DNA of 64,000 nt from Cheilinus undulatus (lineage: Eukaryota; Chordata; Actinopteri; Labriformes; Labridae), in NCBI RefSeq assembly GCF_018320785.1, contig NC_054882.1, positions 23,626,719 through 23,690,718 of the forward strand. The letters run 5' to 3'. The translations under genes were made by a program, and so were the position numbers. The notes below the pieces were generated by a model that was given only the letters and a program-made list of their open reading frames with translations, searched no databases and was not told the DNA's origin. Below, in pieces: positions 38,178 to 50,647 of this stretch (position 1 is the first letter of the stretch; every line of letters starts with the position of its first letter).

Positions 38178-38566
38178 TAGGGATGCACTTTATTCGATTC
38201 TTGCTAATATCTGATATGCCAATATCTACCAAATTATTCTAGCTGATAACATTTCAGTACAGATATTTAAATGCAGTTCAGATCTGAAACTTTAGTCCTT
38301 AAAACACAATTTAAAGTTTGAGGCTGAACAAATAACAAATTTCAGTCCTTGAAACAGACTTCAAAGTGTAAGAAATGATGATGTCTCCCTAAAACTCCAC
38401 TAACTTACTTTTTTCTATGGCAAATATTTATAGCTGATATATGCAATTTTTCTGGCCAAAATATCGGTTGTAAATATCAGCAGAAATTTTCTTATCTGCT
38501 GATATGATACTTCACTAAAGCTAATATCTGGCATTACTGATATACTGATAATATCATGCATCCCTA
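38178..38566. mobile_element. TAGGGATGCA hAT-like MITE, complete copy
   Basis: Termini TAGGGATGCA and TGCATCCCTA are exact inverted repeats 389 bp apart. Flanks TCTAAAAT and TCTATGAT match at 6 of 8 positions, a worn 8-bp target duplication. The body has diagnostic strings GATATTTAAATGCAGTTCAG and TTGTAAATATCAGC. This is the reference copy for the nested set at 47402. Confidence 0.8.
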
Positions 38567-38697
38567 TCTATGATGATACAAATCGTGATGAAAAGAAGGC
38601 TTCGTTTTTTTTAAGGAGGCTAATGAGATGTAAATGTTAGTGCTGGATTGTCAGACATTCAAAACCCATGAGATCTTTTCATTTTGCATATAAGGTA

Positions 38698-39905
38698 CAG
38701 GTGCATTTCAAAAAATAGGAATATCATCTCAAATTCATTTTTACCTTGATTTAATTCAAAAAGTGAAACTTCCACATATTCTTGATTCATCTCATACCAT
38801 TACAAGACTTTTTTGTTTAAATCTTGATGATTACAGCTTACAAAAATCAAAATCTCAAATATTAGAGTATTATTGTAGAAAAGTCCAATTTGCAAATGTT
38901 TCCTGTGCCTTCATTCTCTCATTCTGGTTCAGTACACACAACTGCATCCATGGGGGAGACTTGACAAGACTTGACAAATGTCCAGAAGACAATAACTGGC
39001 ACCCTTCACAAGGAGGGTAAGACACAAAAGGTCACTGCTAAAAGGGCAGGCTGTTCTCAGAGATTGTATCAAAGCATATTTTAAAAAGTTAACTGGAAAA
39101 ACTGTGGCAAGAAAAGATGCACAACCTTCAGAGGATTGTCAGACAAAGCAGCATCAGCAACGTAAGAGAACTTCACAAGGAGTGGACTGAGGCTGGAGTC
39201 ACCACACACAGACAGATCCAGGAAATGGGCTACAAGTGTTGTGTTCTTGGTGTTCAGCCACTCCTCAACCACAGATGTGATAAGCGTCTCACCTGGGCTA
39301 AGGAGAAAAAGAACTCGACTGTTGCTCAGTGGTCCAAAGTCCTGTTTCCAGATGAAAGTAAATTTTGAATTGCATTTGGAAATCAAGGTCCCAGAGTCTG
39401 GAGAAAGATCAGAGGCACAGAATCCAAGGTGCTTGAAGTCCAGTGTTTTCCCTTTCAGTGGTGGTTTCAGGTGCCATGTCATCTGCTGGTGTTGGTCCTC
39501 TGTGCTTTATATCAAGTCAAGGGTCAACGATGTCAGTTATCTACCAGGTGATTTTAGAGCACTTCATGCTTCCATGAGAAGCTTTGTGGAGATACTGATT
39601 TCATTTTCAAGCAGCCAAAACAACCCGAACTGGTTTGTTGACCATGGTAATACTGTGTTTAATTGGCCAGCCAGCTTGCCTGACCTGAACCCTACAGAGA
39701 ATCTCTGAGGAAATGTCAAGAGGAAGATGAGAGACACGGGACTTAACAATACCGATGAGCTGAAAGGCTTCTATCAGAGCAACTTGGGCTTCGTAACACC
39801 CCAGCAGTGCCCCAGGCTGACTGGCTCCATGCCATGTTATCATCATGCCGTAATCACCATTAAAACAGAAAAAGTCTTGGAATATTTCAAATGTAGAGAT
39901 GATTT
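38698..39905 (+). mobile_element. Tc1-like relic related to the 11206 element
   Basis: The left end CAGGTGCATTTCAAAAAATA resembles the TIR at 11206. The right TIR is missing. Length is about 1.2 kb. Many substitutions throughout make this older than the 11206 copy. Confidence 0.82.
38955..39870 (+). pseudogene. Tc1 transposase pseudogene, heavily decayed
   Basis: Fragments in several frames match the 11533 pseudogene: KCPEDNNWHPSQGG region, LHKEWTEAGVTTHRQIQEMG, STVAQWSKVLFPDESKF (first catalytic Asp), and NWPASLPDLNPTENL followed by a stop (third). The usual second-Asp box FQQD is altered to FKQPKQPELV-like sequence. Inactive. Confidence 0.82.
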
Positions 39906-42517
39906 TTTTTACTAAAATTGGACTAAAAATATTTTTGAGTTTTGACTAAAACTTGAGTAAAACTATGAAGGTGATGACTAAAATTAATGAAAAAAATTAA
40001 GGCTTAATTTAAAACAGCTGCCAAAATTAATAATGTTCATTTTTTAAACATACAGTGTAAATCTTTGTCCGACTGTGTTCATCAGAGTATTAGCTTTTAA
40101 TCCACTGAATGGATATGATTATTTTCCAAGACTACATATGTAGCAGAACAGAGCAGTCATAATGACTTTTTCAGGACTCCTTTGGTTCCTCGCATGAATC
40201 ACAGTTTTCTTCAGCAAACAGCACGTCTCTCCAGCCATGACCAATTCTGAACAAAAAGGCAGAAACACTCCTCAGACAGAGTTGGGGCATTTTAAGGTAA
40301 AGTTCTGATACAAACAGTAGAGTTTACTCTCTGCACCATCATGATGTGAGTCCATAGCAACTGTCAGGCTTACCTAAGGGCACAACCCTGAGCTTAGCCA
40401 TCAGTCACACCTTTATGCAGGTAGGCATTTACCCATCAGTCACACTCAAATAGGTGGCGGGCGTTTAAGACAATGGGAATGTTCCTAAATCTCCCCCTGA
40501 TGGGGTTGGGGGCCTGGATAAACGTTTGCACAGTGCACTCTTTTAATTAAGTCTCAGTGGAGCTTTATTTCCACAGGAATTCACCTTCCTGTTTCTGACC
40601 ACCTTCACAAAAATGGGCAACATCTGGTTTCCAAATGTTACTATCTGCTTCTGAGCACTGACAGATTTTATAATAAAATACAGCAAAGTTGACGGGAAAA
40701 GCAAGATTTTTACTCGTACGTCATTGATGGTATGGTTGAGTCATTTCTTTCCAGAGTTAAGTCCTGAGATTGAGACTCTGGTGTCTAGTCAAAACTCTCG
40801 GGGGATTGAGCCTATTAGAACAATCACAGTCAGAGTTATTGTGTGAGACATTTCACTTCATCAGCAGGATTCAAAACTAAAGAGCAGTTAAAGGGGAAAG
40901 TGCAGAGCCATGGAGTTTGGTTGTTTATGTCTAGTGTCTCAGATATGGGGCAAACAAGCCCAACCAGCCTAGTATGACACCAAGCTTTCACAGCCATACA
41001 ACACAATACACTCTCATAAAGCATCGAATGGACTGTCTTAGCTTGGCTTGGATGAAGCCACAAAGTAAGAATAAAAGCAAAACGATGGACTGAAACATCT
41101 GCGCTGTCCAGTTGGTGCTCCAGAGCATGAGCTGCTCAAGTGCGCCCTGGTAGAGGCAGATGTTCACTGCGGCCCCAGGCTACGGGAGATGTATAGGCCA
41201 GGCCATATGGAGGTAGATGGAGGGATTCAGCTTGTTTCCACAGGCCCACAAAGAGCCCATTCATCAACACAGAGTAAGGAGTGGGGCGTAGCTTGCCCCC
41301 CTGCCCCATAAATGGACCACACAACAGAACCATCCAAAGGGGAAATCCTGTGTAACTCTAGAGCAAAGAAGTTCAACATCTAAGAGGGAGGGAGGAGACT
41401 TTTGAGAGCCAATTTGCCATCGCTCCTCTGAAATACACCCGCTCTAAGTGACAGCTTTCAGATTGTGGGCCTATTAAAATTTGCAATCAAAAAAGGGACT
41501 CTGAAAATCTCTTGCTAAGGCGCATTGAACAAACTTTAAAGTAAATCAAAAGATCTCTAGCAGCTTGCCATCACTGTGTCCCAAGGCTGTTATCGCTGAC
41601 TGAGTGCTCCTGACTCCTCCCTAGCTCACCTGTCCTGCTCACAGCTCCAGGCTCCTATCTCTCCCATCTGCAGCTGTCAGCAGGTCAAAGAAGGGGGGTT
41701 GGTAAGAGGAGGGTAAACACTGTCCTGGCTCAGCAAAGAGGCCTCCCCTCCACCACTACAACCCCTCAATGCCCCTTGGTGACATTGCATGCATCTTCAC
41801 CTCCTTCATTTGAAAGACAGCGCTAAAACCGAGAAGAAAAGGGATTTGCTTCTGCCTCAAAGTTCATAATCCTCATAGAGTTCAGACTGAGCAGAACTGG
41901 CTTTGTGTCAAAATTAAACCTGCTATGGCGCTCTGTCCTGCCCTGTGACCTACAATACCTGCAGCAGCACAGTCAAAAAGTGCTGAGGCCCAGGAGTGTG
42001 ATTGCTTACACAGGGAGCTCACACAGGCTTGTGTGATCTTACAAAAATAAAGCTTTGAATCGGAGTACTTTATGAAGCAGCAAAGTGGGCAGAGAGACAC
42101 ATGTTCCAAAATCTGTATCCAAAAGTTTTTTAAGGATTTCAATATTTCTGAAGTTTTAAACAGGTACTGAAAATGTGTCAAAACTGTGGAAAAATGTCAT
42201 AAAGTGAAGAAAATTAAAGCACTGCTCTTCATGGCAATGCCTAATGGAACTTGTAGTTGACCTCTCTCTTCAAGAAATATTCCACATTTTGAGAACTGTG
42301 CTTATTAGCTGTCTCACTCACCAAGACGCAGGAGTAAAGATCAATACCATTCTCCTACTTCTCTGTTAAATAGAAAGGTAAAGAGGGAGTTAAATTGGAA
42401 AGGGATATGAAAGAAAAACAGAGGAAAGGCTAGTCCATAAAGTTTAAAGTTGCTCTGCTGGAAGATACACATTTCTCTTATTTACTACATTCTTCCATTT
42501 TTGAATTTCTAATTTTA
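39906..42517. other. No gene seen: mnat1 intron 1
   Basis: Unique sequence with no exon or element recognised. The 40180-41900 part is free of obvious transposon strings. Confidence 0.5.
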
Positions 42518-42679
42518 TTTGGCTTTATTTTGATAGGGCAGCTGAAGTGAGACAGAAAATATGAGGAAAGAGAGACGAGGAAGATATGCACCAAAAAGAG
42601 CAAAGAACAGGATTCAATCCTACTGTCAGTGCATCAAGGACTGTAGCCTCTGCATATGGGTGCCTATTCTACCAACCAA
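42518..42679 (-). repeat. tRNA-derived SINE, copy 2
   Basis: On the minus strand: GGTTGGTAGAATAGGCACCC head (A-box like), GGATTGAATCC (B-box like), then a tail with CAGCTGCCCTATCAAAATAA. Same family as 13374-13545. Confidence 0.72.
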
Positions 42680-42829
42680 GCCCAACCAGCACCCTGCATC
42701 CGGTCTCTATACTTAACTCAACTCCCTTGCTGTGTCTGCAGATACACTGACCCTCTCCATTAAGCTTTCTGCATAGAAGAAATAAAAATTGGTCCCCAGA
42801 ATTGTGAGGTTATTCCTTTAGGTTTCTAA

Positions 42830-43975
42830 ACTCATTGGCCAATTTATTAGGCACACCTTGCTAGTTCTTGGTTGAAGGCCCTTTGCCTTCAGAACTGCCT
42901 TAATTCTTCATGGCATAGTTTCTACATGGTGCTGGAAACAATCCTCAGAGAATTTCGTCAACACTGAAACGATAGCAGATTTCTCAGCTGTACGTCCATG
43001 ATGCAAATCTCCCGTTCCCCCACATCCCAAAGGTGATCTATTTGATTGAGATCTGTTCAAGAAACCAGTCTGGGATTATTTGAGCTTTGTGACATGGTAT
43101 ATTATCCAGCTTGAAGTAGCCATAAGATGATGGGTACACTGTGGTCAAAAAGGGATGGGCACAGTCAGCAACAATACTCAGGTATGATGTGGCATTTAAA
43201 AGATGTTCAGTAGGTACTAAGGTGCCCAAACTGTGCCAAGAAAATATCCCCCACACCATAACACCACCAGCAAACTGAACCGTTGATACAAGGCAGGCTG
43301 GAACCACCCATCTCAAGTTGTTTACACCAAATTCTGACCCTACCATCTGAATACTGCAGCTAAAGTCAAGACTCATCAAATCAGGCAAAGTTTTTCCAAT
43401 CTTCTGTTGTCTAATGTTGCTGAGCCTGTGCAAATTGGAGCTTCAGTTTTCTGTTGTTAGCTGATAGGAGTGGCACCCGATGTGGACTTCTGCCGCTGCA
43501 GCTCATTTGCTTCAAGGTTCCATGTGTTGCGCATTAAGAGATGGTACTCTGTATGGTTGTAATGAGTGGCTATTCAAGTTATTGTTTCTTTTCTATCATC
43601 TCTAAACCAATCTGTCTGTTCTCCTCTGACATCAACAAGGCCTTTTCGTCCACATAACTGCTGCTAACTGAATATTTTTCCTTTTTCAGACCATTCTCTG
43701 TAAACCCTAAAGATGGTTGTGCAAGAAAATTCCAGTTGATGCGCAGTTTCTGAAATACTCAGACTAGCCCGTCTGGCACCAAAAACCACACCATGTTCAA
43801 AGTCACTTCAATCCCCTTTCTTTGCCAATCTGATTCTTGGTTTGAACTTTAGCAAGTCATCTTGACCACATTTACATGCCTTTAATGTATCGAGGTGCTG
43901 CCATGTGATTGGCTGATTAACTACTTGTGTTAACAAGCAATTGAACGGGTGCACCTAATAAAGTGGCAGGTGAAT
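42830..43975 (-). mobile_element. Tc1-like transposon of the CACTTTATTAGGTACACC family, copy B
   Basis: Left end GGCCAATTTATTAGGCACACC and right end GGTGCACCTAATAAAGTGGC are matching inverted repeats 1146 bp apart. Same family as copy A at 28788 and independently degraded. Confidence 0.88.
42861..43828 (-). pseudogene. Tc1-like transposase pseudogene, copy B
   Basis: The longest intact piece (43038-43433) reads GGVMVWGIFSWHSLGTLVPT and VADCAHPFLTTVYPSSYGYF followed by KLDNIPCHKAQIIPDWFLEQ, the catalytic core around the second Asp. The start codon position carries TTG instead of ATG, and the 3' end reads AVLKAKGPSTKN then stop at 42861. Frameshifts occur at both ends. Confidence 0.87.
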
Positions 43976-44093
43976 GTAATCACCCAGTTGTTTGTACTGA
44001 TAACTTAGCTGAGAGAGTATTTAATGCCAACCAATATCTTTGAGGTTCCTGTAAAGAGAATAAGAACCTTGCCTGTCACTGCTCTACTCTCTG

Positions 44094-44250
44094 AAAAAAT
44101 CAGTCCATCTTTTCTTCCGTACATGAACCCCTCCCCTGCTTAATGAAGTGTGTGTCTATCTGCTCATCCTCACTGCATTGGGTGGGCTCCTCTAATCCCT
44201 ACTGTATGCTTATGCTACTATCTTTTGAGCCTGACCGTGCCCAGTGTCAA
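44094..44250. repeat. Local duplicated segment, copy 1
   Basis: Shares ACTGTATGCTTATGCTACTA and GAGCCTGA with 46800-46945, with flanking similarity (CATGAACCCCT, CTCATCCTCA). Not related to any transposon I recognise. Confidence 0.6.
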
Positions 44251-46799
44251 ATGCCAAAGGACACTTGCCCGGTGTCATTGTGCAAAAGGTAATAAATAAC
44301 AAGCATCAAATGCCCTGGGTGACAGGGATACAAAATGTGCTGTCGTGGGGTTTATATTTAGATGCATGCTAAAGGAGAAGAAGCTCAATACTGCAATGCA
44401 TCGCCGGGTAGAGGAGCCTGGTCAGCTTAGACTGGAATGAACCATCCCTCAACAGGAACAATATAAAAGAGGATGACTACTTCTGTATCTGATCCAGTGC
44501 AGAGTCTGACTCAATCTAATGGCTACATTTGGCATTGATTATGTAGCGTATTATTTTCCTTCTAACTGTATAGCTCATACTCCTAAAACACAGAATAAAT
44601 AACTAGCCACCATAGTTTTCCACGGATCAAAATGACATCCACTTGATCCCATATTTTTGTGCTATCATTAAATGCACACACAAAAGTATGAAATTCACAC
44701 GTGTTTTATTATTGTAGAAGACAATTTTCATCTATTTGACCTGATGCATCAAAATCTAATCACTGAATGTTAGGGCAAAACAATGCATCACGTTATTGAA
44801 AGTTGTATTTTATATGTAGTGTTCATATACAGTGTATTTGCATCTTCACATTTGCCTCTCTAATTTAAAACTTTTCATTTTCCTTTGCTCTCTTACTCAC
44901 ATTTTTGCATATAATTGTCAAGCACAACAAATGAGAAATTATTTACTACAAAACTAAAATGCATTGCTCTCTCCATAGTAAAGAAATCTTTATCCATCAA
45001 TACCTGAAGAAGCCTGCAGCAACTACAGAGACATTAGAGATGAAAAAGCAACAAACAAACAAAAAGAGCAGAGTTAGAATGCTGCAGTTTCCCTGCATTC
45101 ATGCACAGTCGCTCTGGCCATGACGAACAAATCCAAGGTGACCTAAGCTAGGACATCTCTCCATATTGCTTCATTGCAGAATCATTTTAATTTTCTGTGT
45201 GTGGCCCTGCATCCAGACAGAGGCGGTGAGTTATGAGCCTGCTGACCTGATGACAAAGCACGGCCACTTCCTGACGGCACGGTCAATAAACAGACAGGGT
45301 CGAAAAAAGATGCTCTCATCAGGCTAGCACCAACTCTGCATGATGCTTGTGGAGAACTTGTCCCCTTGATTCAATGAGAAGGATTTTTATCAGATGACAA
45401 GGATAGGTGTTAAAAAAGATGCAATGAGTTTACTAAGACCTGACATGAGAATGACACACAATCTGAATAAAAAGCTTACATGTAGATTTATGATTTCTAA
45501 TGAAAAGCTGATATCTTTGGTCTATACTCAACAAAAATCTTCTTCCTTTACTTGTTTTATGTCATTCTAAATTGCACTTCTTAACAGTTTATCCATCATA
45601 TTTAAAACAACAAAAGATTAGCTTTTTGTAACTTGTAGTTGCCCTTTTATCATCTTTTTTTAATGAATCTATTTTAACTAGAAGTGATGTATTTGAACAA
45701 GCAAACCTGACTTCAGGAGTATAGCAGGTGTTAAAAACAAATGATTATGTTAGGTGATCGATTTTGAGAAGATTATGTCAAGTTTAAATTGTCAACAGGT
45801 TTCAGTAAAGCTTGTTCTGGAAATGCTTTCTGCCTGTGGAATACAAGAGACCTAGAGCTACAAACACACAAATAGGTGGTTAAACAGGCAGTGTCTTGTG
45901 TCTAGTGTCTCATTTTTGTCTGTTTTCAAGATGGTTAAACTTTGACTCTGTCCCACCCCTTGCCCTTACCATTTAGCTCTACTACCTTTTGCATGATTAT
46001 GTCTACAGGTCGGACCTGGCCCTTTAAACAAGGATTTTCCAGAGACACACTCCAAACAGAATGCTATGGTAAATCTCCCTGAATGCACTGGGAATCATCG
46101 GCAAGATGGCTGCTTGTGTCAAAAGAAGTGCACAAATGTTAGTTGTTCCTTCATAAATAAAATATAAAAACTAAACCAAACAACTAATATCATAATTAAA
46201 TGTTGTTTCAGAGCATTTAAATGGTTATTTTATTTCAAACCAGCATTTAAAAAAAATACTTGTGTAGGAATGTCTGTAACATTTTAAATGCCATCAAACC
46301 ACTACTGATGATGTACAGGAACGTAAACCTTGCTTGCCACATTAGTGGGTATTTTCTACTTTCTATTACTAGCACAGCAGGCCAGGTAAGGAAAGTAAAC
46401 AGCTAGCCTATCAATGCCAAATATTTCAAAACCTTTTCATTCCCATTTTTAATATGTAAACTTTTTTTTGAGTGTTAAGGAACACTTAAAGTTGTGACTC
46501 CAAAGACAGTTTTGATTAAAGTAGAATGATTTTCTTTCACCTCCAGAAAAAGCCTTGTAAGCTGTTGCCCCTGCATTCAGTCTTTATCCTAAACTAACAG
46601 GCTTCCTGTGGCTTCAGCGGTATTGACCTTCAGTCTTCTGTAGCTCCCAGCAAAAAAGTAAGTCAATGTATTTCACAAACTGTCAATCTATCACCAATAA
46701 TTACCTAGCTGAAAGACAGTCAACATGTTTGAAGTATCTATGGAGAAAATAAATACTGCCTTTATCGCTGGCTCCCAAACCTGTGTGAAAGTGTTCATT
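44251..46799. other. No gene seen: mnat1 intron 1
   Basis: AT-rich sequence between the two duplicated segments. No exon found. 46025-46380 may be an unclassified repeat but I cannot support its limits. Confidence 0.45.
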
Positions 46800-46945
46800 C
46801 TGCTTCTGTATATTGACCACGCATGAACCCCTGCTCTGCTTGTCTCTCCTCTCATCCTCATTACATAGGGTGGACTTCTCTAATCCTCACTGTATGCTTA
46901 TGCTACTATCATCAGAGCCTGATTATTCCCAAAGTTTAAGGAACC
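46800..46945. repeat. Local duplicated segment, copy 2
   Basis: Direct-orientation partner of 44094-44250, 2.7 kb away in the same intron. Confidence 0.6.
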
Positions 46946-47401
46946 CAATGTACAGTGCTTGGAAAGTCATTTCACTTTCAAAATTCTGCAAAACATCATA
47001 TTTGCTGTAATAACCAGTGACATCAGACCAAGCCATATATGGTTCAAATTTCTGCACACACAACTTAAACACAGACTTCATACTCCTCAACATTTCTTAT
47101 TCCTTTTTATGTCATCGTAAAGTTTTTTACCTTTAAAAAAGAAAAAATTTGGTTAAACCATTTTACTAACTGGATAAAGAAGCTAAAATAAACGCAGTGC
47201 CAAAATCAGCGACTTTCTAAATACATTCATTGTTTTTAAAGAGTTCTGAAAGGAAGTGTATTTTATCTGCAATGTCTTATTACTGGGAGTTTGTTGTCTG
47301 CCATGTTCATTAAAAATATCTGGTAAGAATGACAGCTGTCACTGGTTATTATCAGGCCTGTAATAATAGCTAGGGCTGGACATATTGATTTTCTAAGATA
47401 T

Positions 47402-48204
47402 TAGGGATGCACGATACTGGATTTTTCCCATATCCTGAATCCTCCATATTTACAAAGTTATTTTAGCCCATACCAAAACCGATATTTAAATGCAGTTCAA
47501 GCTTTTAATTACAGTACTTATGACACACAATTTAAAGTTTGAGGATGAACAAATTAACATATGTCAGTCCTTAAAACACACTTTAACGTAGAGATACATA
47601 ATATTGGATTTTTGCCAATATTAAATATGCCAATATTTACAAAATAATTTTAGCTGATCCCACAATTGAAACCCAAATTTATATTTATAACCCTAAAACC
47701 CAAGTCTTTAAAATACACACTTTAAAGTTTAAGGATGAACAAATTAACAAATTTCAGTCCTTAAAACACATATTTAAGTGTAAGGAAGGACGCCAAATGA
47801 AGACAGACTTCAGCTGATTTATTTGTTAGTACAGCCAATACTAACAGCTGATATAGGCAGATTTTTTAGCCAAAATATGAGTTGTAAATATCAGTAAAAA
47901 GTTCCATAACTGCTGATACTGATATCATAGAGATAATATCGTCCATCCCTACTTTAGTATGAACAGATTGATGATAAATGATGACAGACTTCAGCTCATG
48001 TAGATCTGTTGGTCCAGCCTAAAACTCCACTAACCTATTTATCTATAGGGCCAGTACTTACAGCTGATACAGGCACATTGGTATAGCCAAAATATCCACT
48101 GTAAATATCAGCAGAAATGTTCATATCTGCAGATACCAATGATTCCCTTTTTAAGCCATCATCTGCCAATACTAATATTGTACTGATAATACTGTGCATC
48201 TCTA
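47402..48204. mobile_element. TAGGGATGCA hAT-like MITE, middle level of the nest
   Basis: Left end TAGGGATGCACGATACTGG, right end GTGCATCTCTA. Flanks TAAGATAT and TTATATAT match 6 of 8. Its own body is split by another copy of the same family at 47589-47951; without that insertion it would be about 430 bp, close to the 389-bp copy at 38178. Confidence 0.72.
47589..47951. mobile_element. TAGGGATGCA hAT-like MITE, innermost level
   Basis: Left end TAGAGATACATAATATTGGA, right end TCGTCCATCCCTA. Flanks CTTTAACG and CTTTAGTA agree at the first five positions. Body strings (TTTAAAGTTTAAGGATGAAC, GTTGTAAATATCAG) repeat those of the host copy in the same order. Confidence 0.72.
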
Positions 48205-48632
48205 TTATATATCAATAGGTTTTCAAGCAAGATATTGGGAAGGACGATATCCTTTATATCAATATAGTTGATGTTAATTTTAAGAAAAAAAAAACAGATG
48301 GCAGTGAAGTATTTGGAAAATAATAACTAACATTAATATGCCCCTTGACCACGTGATATCTGGAAATGTTAGGTCCAAATGGTACATATAATCAAATTAT
48401 TCAACAGGTATTTTAATTCATTTTTACCCTGTTTTTTATTTTTATCATTTTTCATGCACATGTTGATACTGTCCTCCTGTCTGTTAATAAATGAACCTGT
48501 GAGATTTTTCCATGTGGATTTGACTTATGGCAACCTTGTTATTATTCCTTAACAGAAAAAAACATAACTTATTTAGCCTTTAAAGCTAAAAAGTATCGAG
48601 ATATGATTTTCGATGCATATCCCACAATCCTA

Positions 48633-49042
48633 AAAGTAGCGTTGACCCACCCCTACCCCGAAGATATTTGACAGTTGGAGTTACTTTGGGTCGTTTTACG
48701 TGGTGGTTATTGTTCTACGTCTTGACTAAAGTTAAAAGAAATATGTGAATGTATAATGTATTGAAAATGAAGTTTTGAGGACAACAGCAGCGATACAACG
48801 AACAGACGGTTAGCAAAGAGCTCGTGCAGCTTTTTGTCTAACGGTTCTTTGGTGTCATCGTGCAAATATCAACATACGACATGGAGAAAAGCCAGAGGAC
48901 TTCTTGAATGGGCTGACATTGTCTTATTGATGGTTTCTTCTGATGGAAGGCATTTATACACCACTGGATTGCAACTACATCGCCATGTTTGAATACATTC
49001 GTCTCCCTCTTTGTAATTTTAGCTGAAAGATGGAATACTCAC
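48633..49042. other. No gene seen: mnat1 intron 1, 5' end
   Basis: About 400 bp of unique sequence between the nested elements and the exon 1 donor. No exon or repeat recognised. Confidence 0.5.
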
Positions 49043-49131
49043 AGCGTGTGGCCGCAGACGTTCACCATCAGCTTCAGAGACGGGTTCCTGTACTTGGTCG
49101 TTTTGCATCTCGGGCACCCCTGGTCGTCCAT
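49043..49131 (-). CDS. mnat1: mnat1 (MAT1) coding exon 1, RING finger first half
   Basis: MAT1 is the assembly factor that holds CDK7 and cyclin H together as CDK-activating kinase and tethers it to TFIIH in the nucleus. This exon encodes residues 1-29 plus two bases of codon 30. The protein begins [18 protein letters not shown] and carries zinc ligands C6, C9, C26 and H28 of the C3HC4 RING. The start is the ATG at 49131-49129, where similarity to the vertebrate MAT1 N-terminus begins. The exon ends CACACGCT followed by donor GTGAGT. The phase (two bases left over) fits exon 2 exactly, completing Leu30. Intron 1 is about 11.8 kb and full of transposon relics. The identification comes from recalled family sequence; splice sites are seen directly. 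Confidence 0.95.
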
Positions 49132-50647
49132 TTCTGTCTCCGCAAAACAAATTACACAACTTGAGAAAAATGTCAACAACTTGCAGCTCTCTTGTCCTGT
49201 CACTTTCTAGCCTGCGGAACGCCGCGCCACGCAGAAAGCGGTCCGACGGAAAACAACGCTAATGAGAAAGGTTCCTACGTAATGATCACCTCTACAGCAG
49301 TGGTGGCCGCACTGAAGCGCTGGAGGTCCCTGGGGAGTCCGTTGGGGTCTGTGGTTAAAAGAAATGCCGTGTTTCATTTCACTTATACACAGTGGTTGTT
49401 TTTAGAGTTGGAAAGAGTATAAAATGTCTGTTTTGATTATAGGTTCAACCGTCTCATCCCTACATTCCCCTACACATTATTCCCACATATTCCATGATCT
49501 AATGTGAGCCTGCTCCGAAATATAATAGCAACCAAAGATCATCCACAGATGTTATTCCCCAGGGCCTCTGACATCATAAAGTTCCTTGCTGAATGAGCAA
49601 CTATTTTGGGAAATAATTACAAAAGGATGATGGACGTTATAATGTGATTTATGTTAAATAACCAACGAATATTGAATACTGTGGAATCTTGCGCTCATAG
49701 GTGACACCAAGTACAGAACAGGTTGGTATACATTAGAGATCAAATAATAGCTCTAGAAAGACACGATTTATCAAAACCAATTATCTTAAATGACAGATCT
49801 GCTGCAAGACAATTGTCTGTCTTAACATATGGAAGTGCAGCCTTGCTTGCTGCACCTAATTTTGTGAGTCTTGGCTATGGAAAAAGTGGAGATAAAGCTT
49901 ATTTTTGGAGGACATCAATATAACACCAGCTTTGTGTTATGAAAGGCATTGGGTTTTTTTTCTAAAACAAAAAAAAAAAAAACTTTTGTGTCATTTTAAG
50001 CAGATTATGTGGTGACTTTATCAATAAAATACATGTTTTTTTTTTCAGAATTTTCTGCGTTTAAAAAATTAATTTGAATTTAAATTGAGAATGAGTGCTG
50101 AGATAACTTAAAGGAACATTAAATAATAAATCTATCAGATTAATAATCATTATTTTCAAAAAAAGTTCAACTTTGGGACAATTAGGGAAAAATATTCCCA
50201 GTATCTACCCCCTTGTACTTCCACACCTCAGTGGGAATGAAAATGCCATTATGTTTTACATAAAGCCAAGTCAGCTCCTGACAATGCAGACAACAAGGAT
50301 ATCCCGTTCCCACGATCCCAGCAGCACTCACCTTGCACAGGTGAACGACGGGAATCTACAGTAAGTTATATGACTGACAGCTGGAAACTAAACATTCGTG
50401 TCTGAATCCCGCTCGCTCCTCCCCAAAGGGGCCTCGGCGACCAATAGCGTGGCTCTCCTGCAGATAGACCCCAGCGTGTCTCCGTCCAGCTCCAGTCCCC
50501 GCAGAGTAAAAGTCACGTTGGAAGGAAAAGGGGAGAGAGATATCTACTTACAGCTGCTGTCAGATATCCGATCGCACTCGCATGGCGAGGAGGTAACCTG
50601 ATCGAGCTGGGAGGAGTGACTTTACCAGGGAAGGCTTGAACAAAAAA
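49132..50647. promoter_or_regulatory. Divergent mnat1/six4 intergenic interval
   Basis: About 1.5 kb separates the two start codons, which point away from each other, so both promoters and both 5' UTRs must lie here unless an upstream noncoding exon exists. The half near mnat1 (49132-49400) and the half near six4 (50395-50647) are GC-richer than the AT-rich middle. I see no coding exon. An open frame at 49723-49923 starts with TTG and resembles no protein I know. Confidence 0.6.
50441..50445 (+). promoter_or_regulatory. CCAAT box upstream of six4
   Basis: CCAAT in the context GCGACCAATAGCGTGG, about 200 bp before the six4 start codon, inside a GC-rich stretch. A TATA box was not seen at a suitable distance. 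This is a motif match only. Confidence 0.4.

Larger units (their letters stand above)
47371..48632. mobile_element. Outer hAT-like element interrupted by two others
   Basis: Left end TAGGGCTGGACATATTGATT at 47371, right end complement TAGGATTGTGGGATATGCAT at 48632. The body resumes after the insertion with TCAATAGGTTTTCAAGCAAG. Its middle is occupied by the element at 47402-48204. Confidence 0.6.

Noticed and set aside
49723..49923. 66-residue frame between mnat1 and six4
   Set aside because: Starts with TTG, AT-rich, no similarity; more likely untranslated or intergenic.
50636..50647. In-frame upstream start giving four more residues for SIX4
   Set aside because: The codon at 50636 is TTG, not ATG; the ATG at 50648 begins the family-typical MSSSS.
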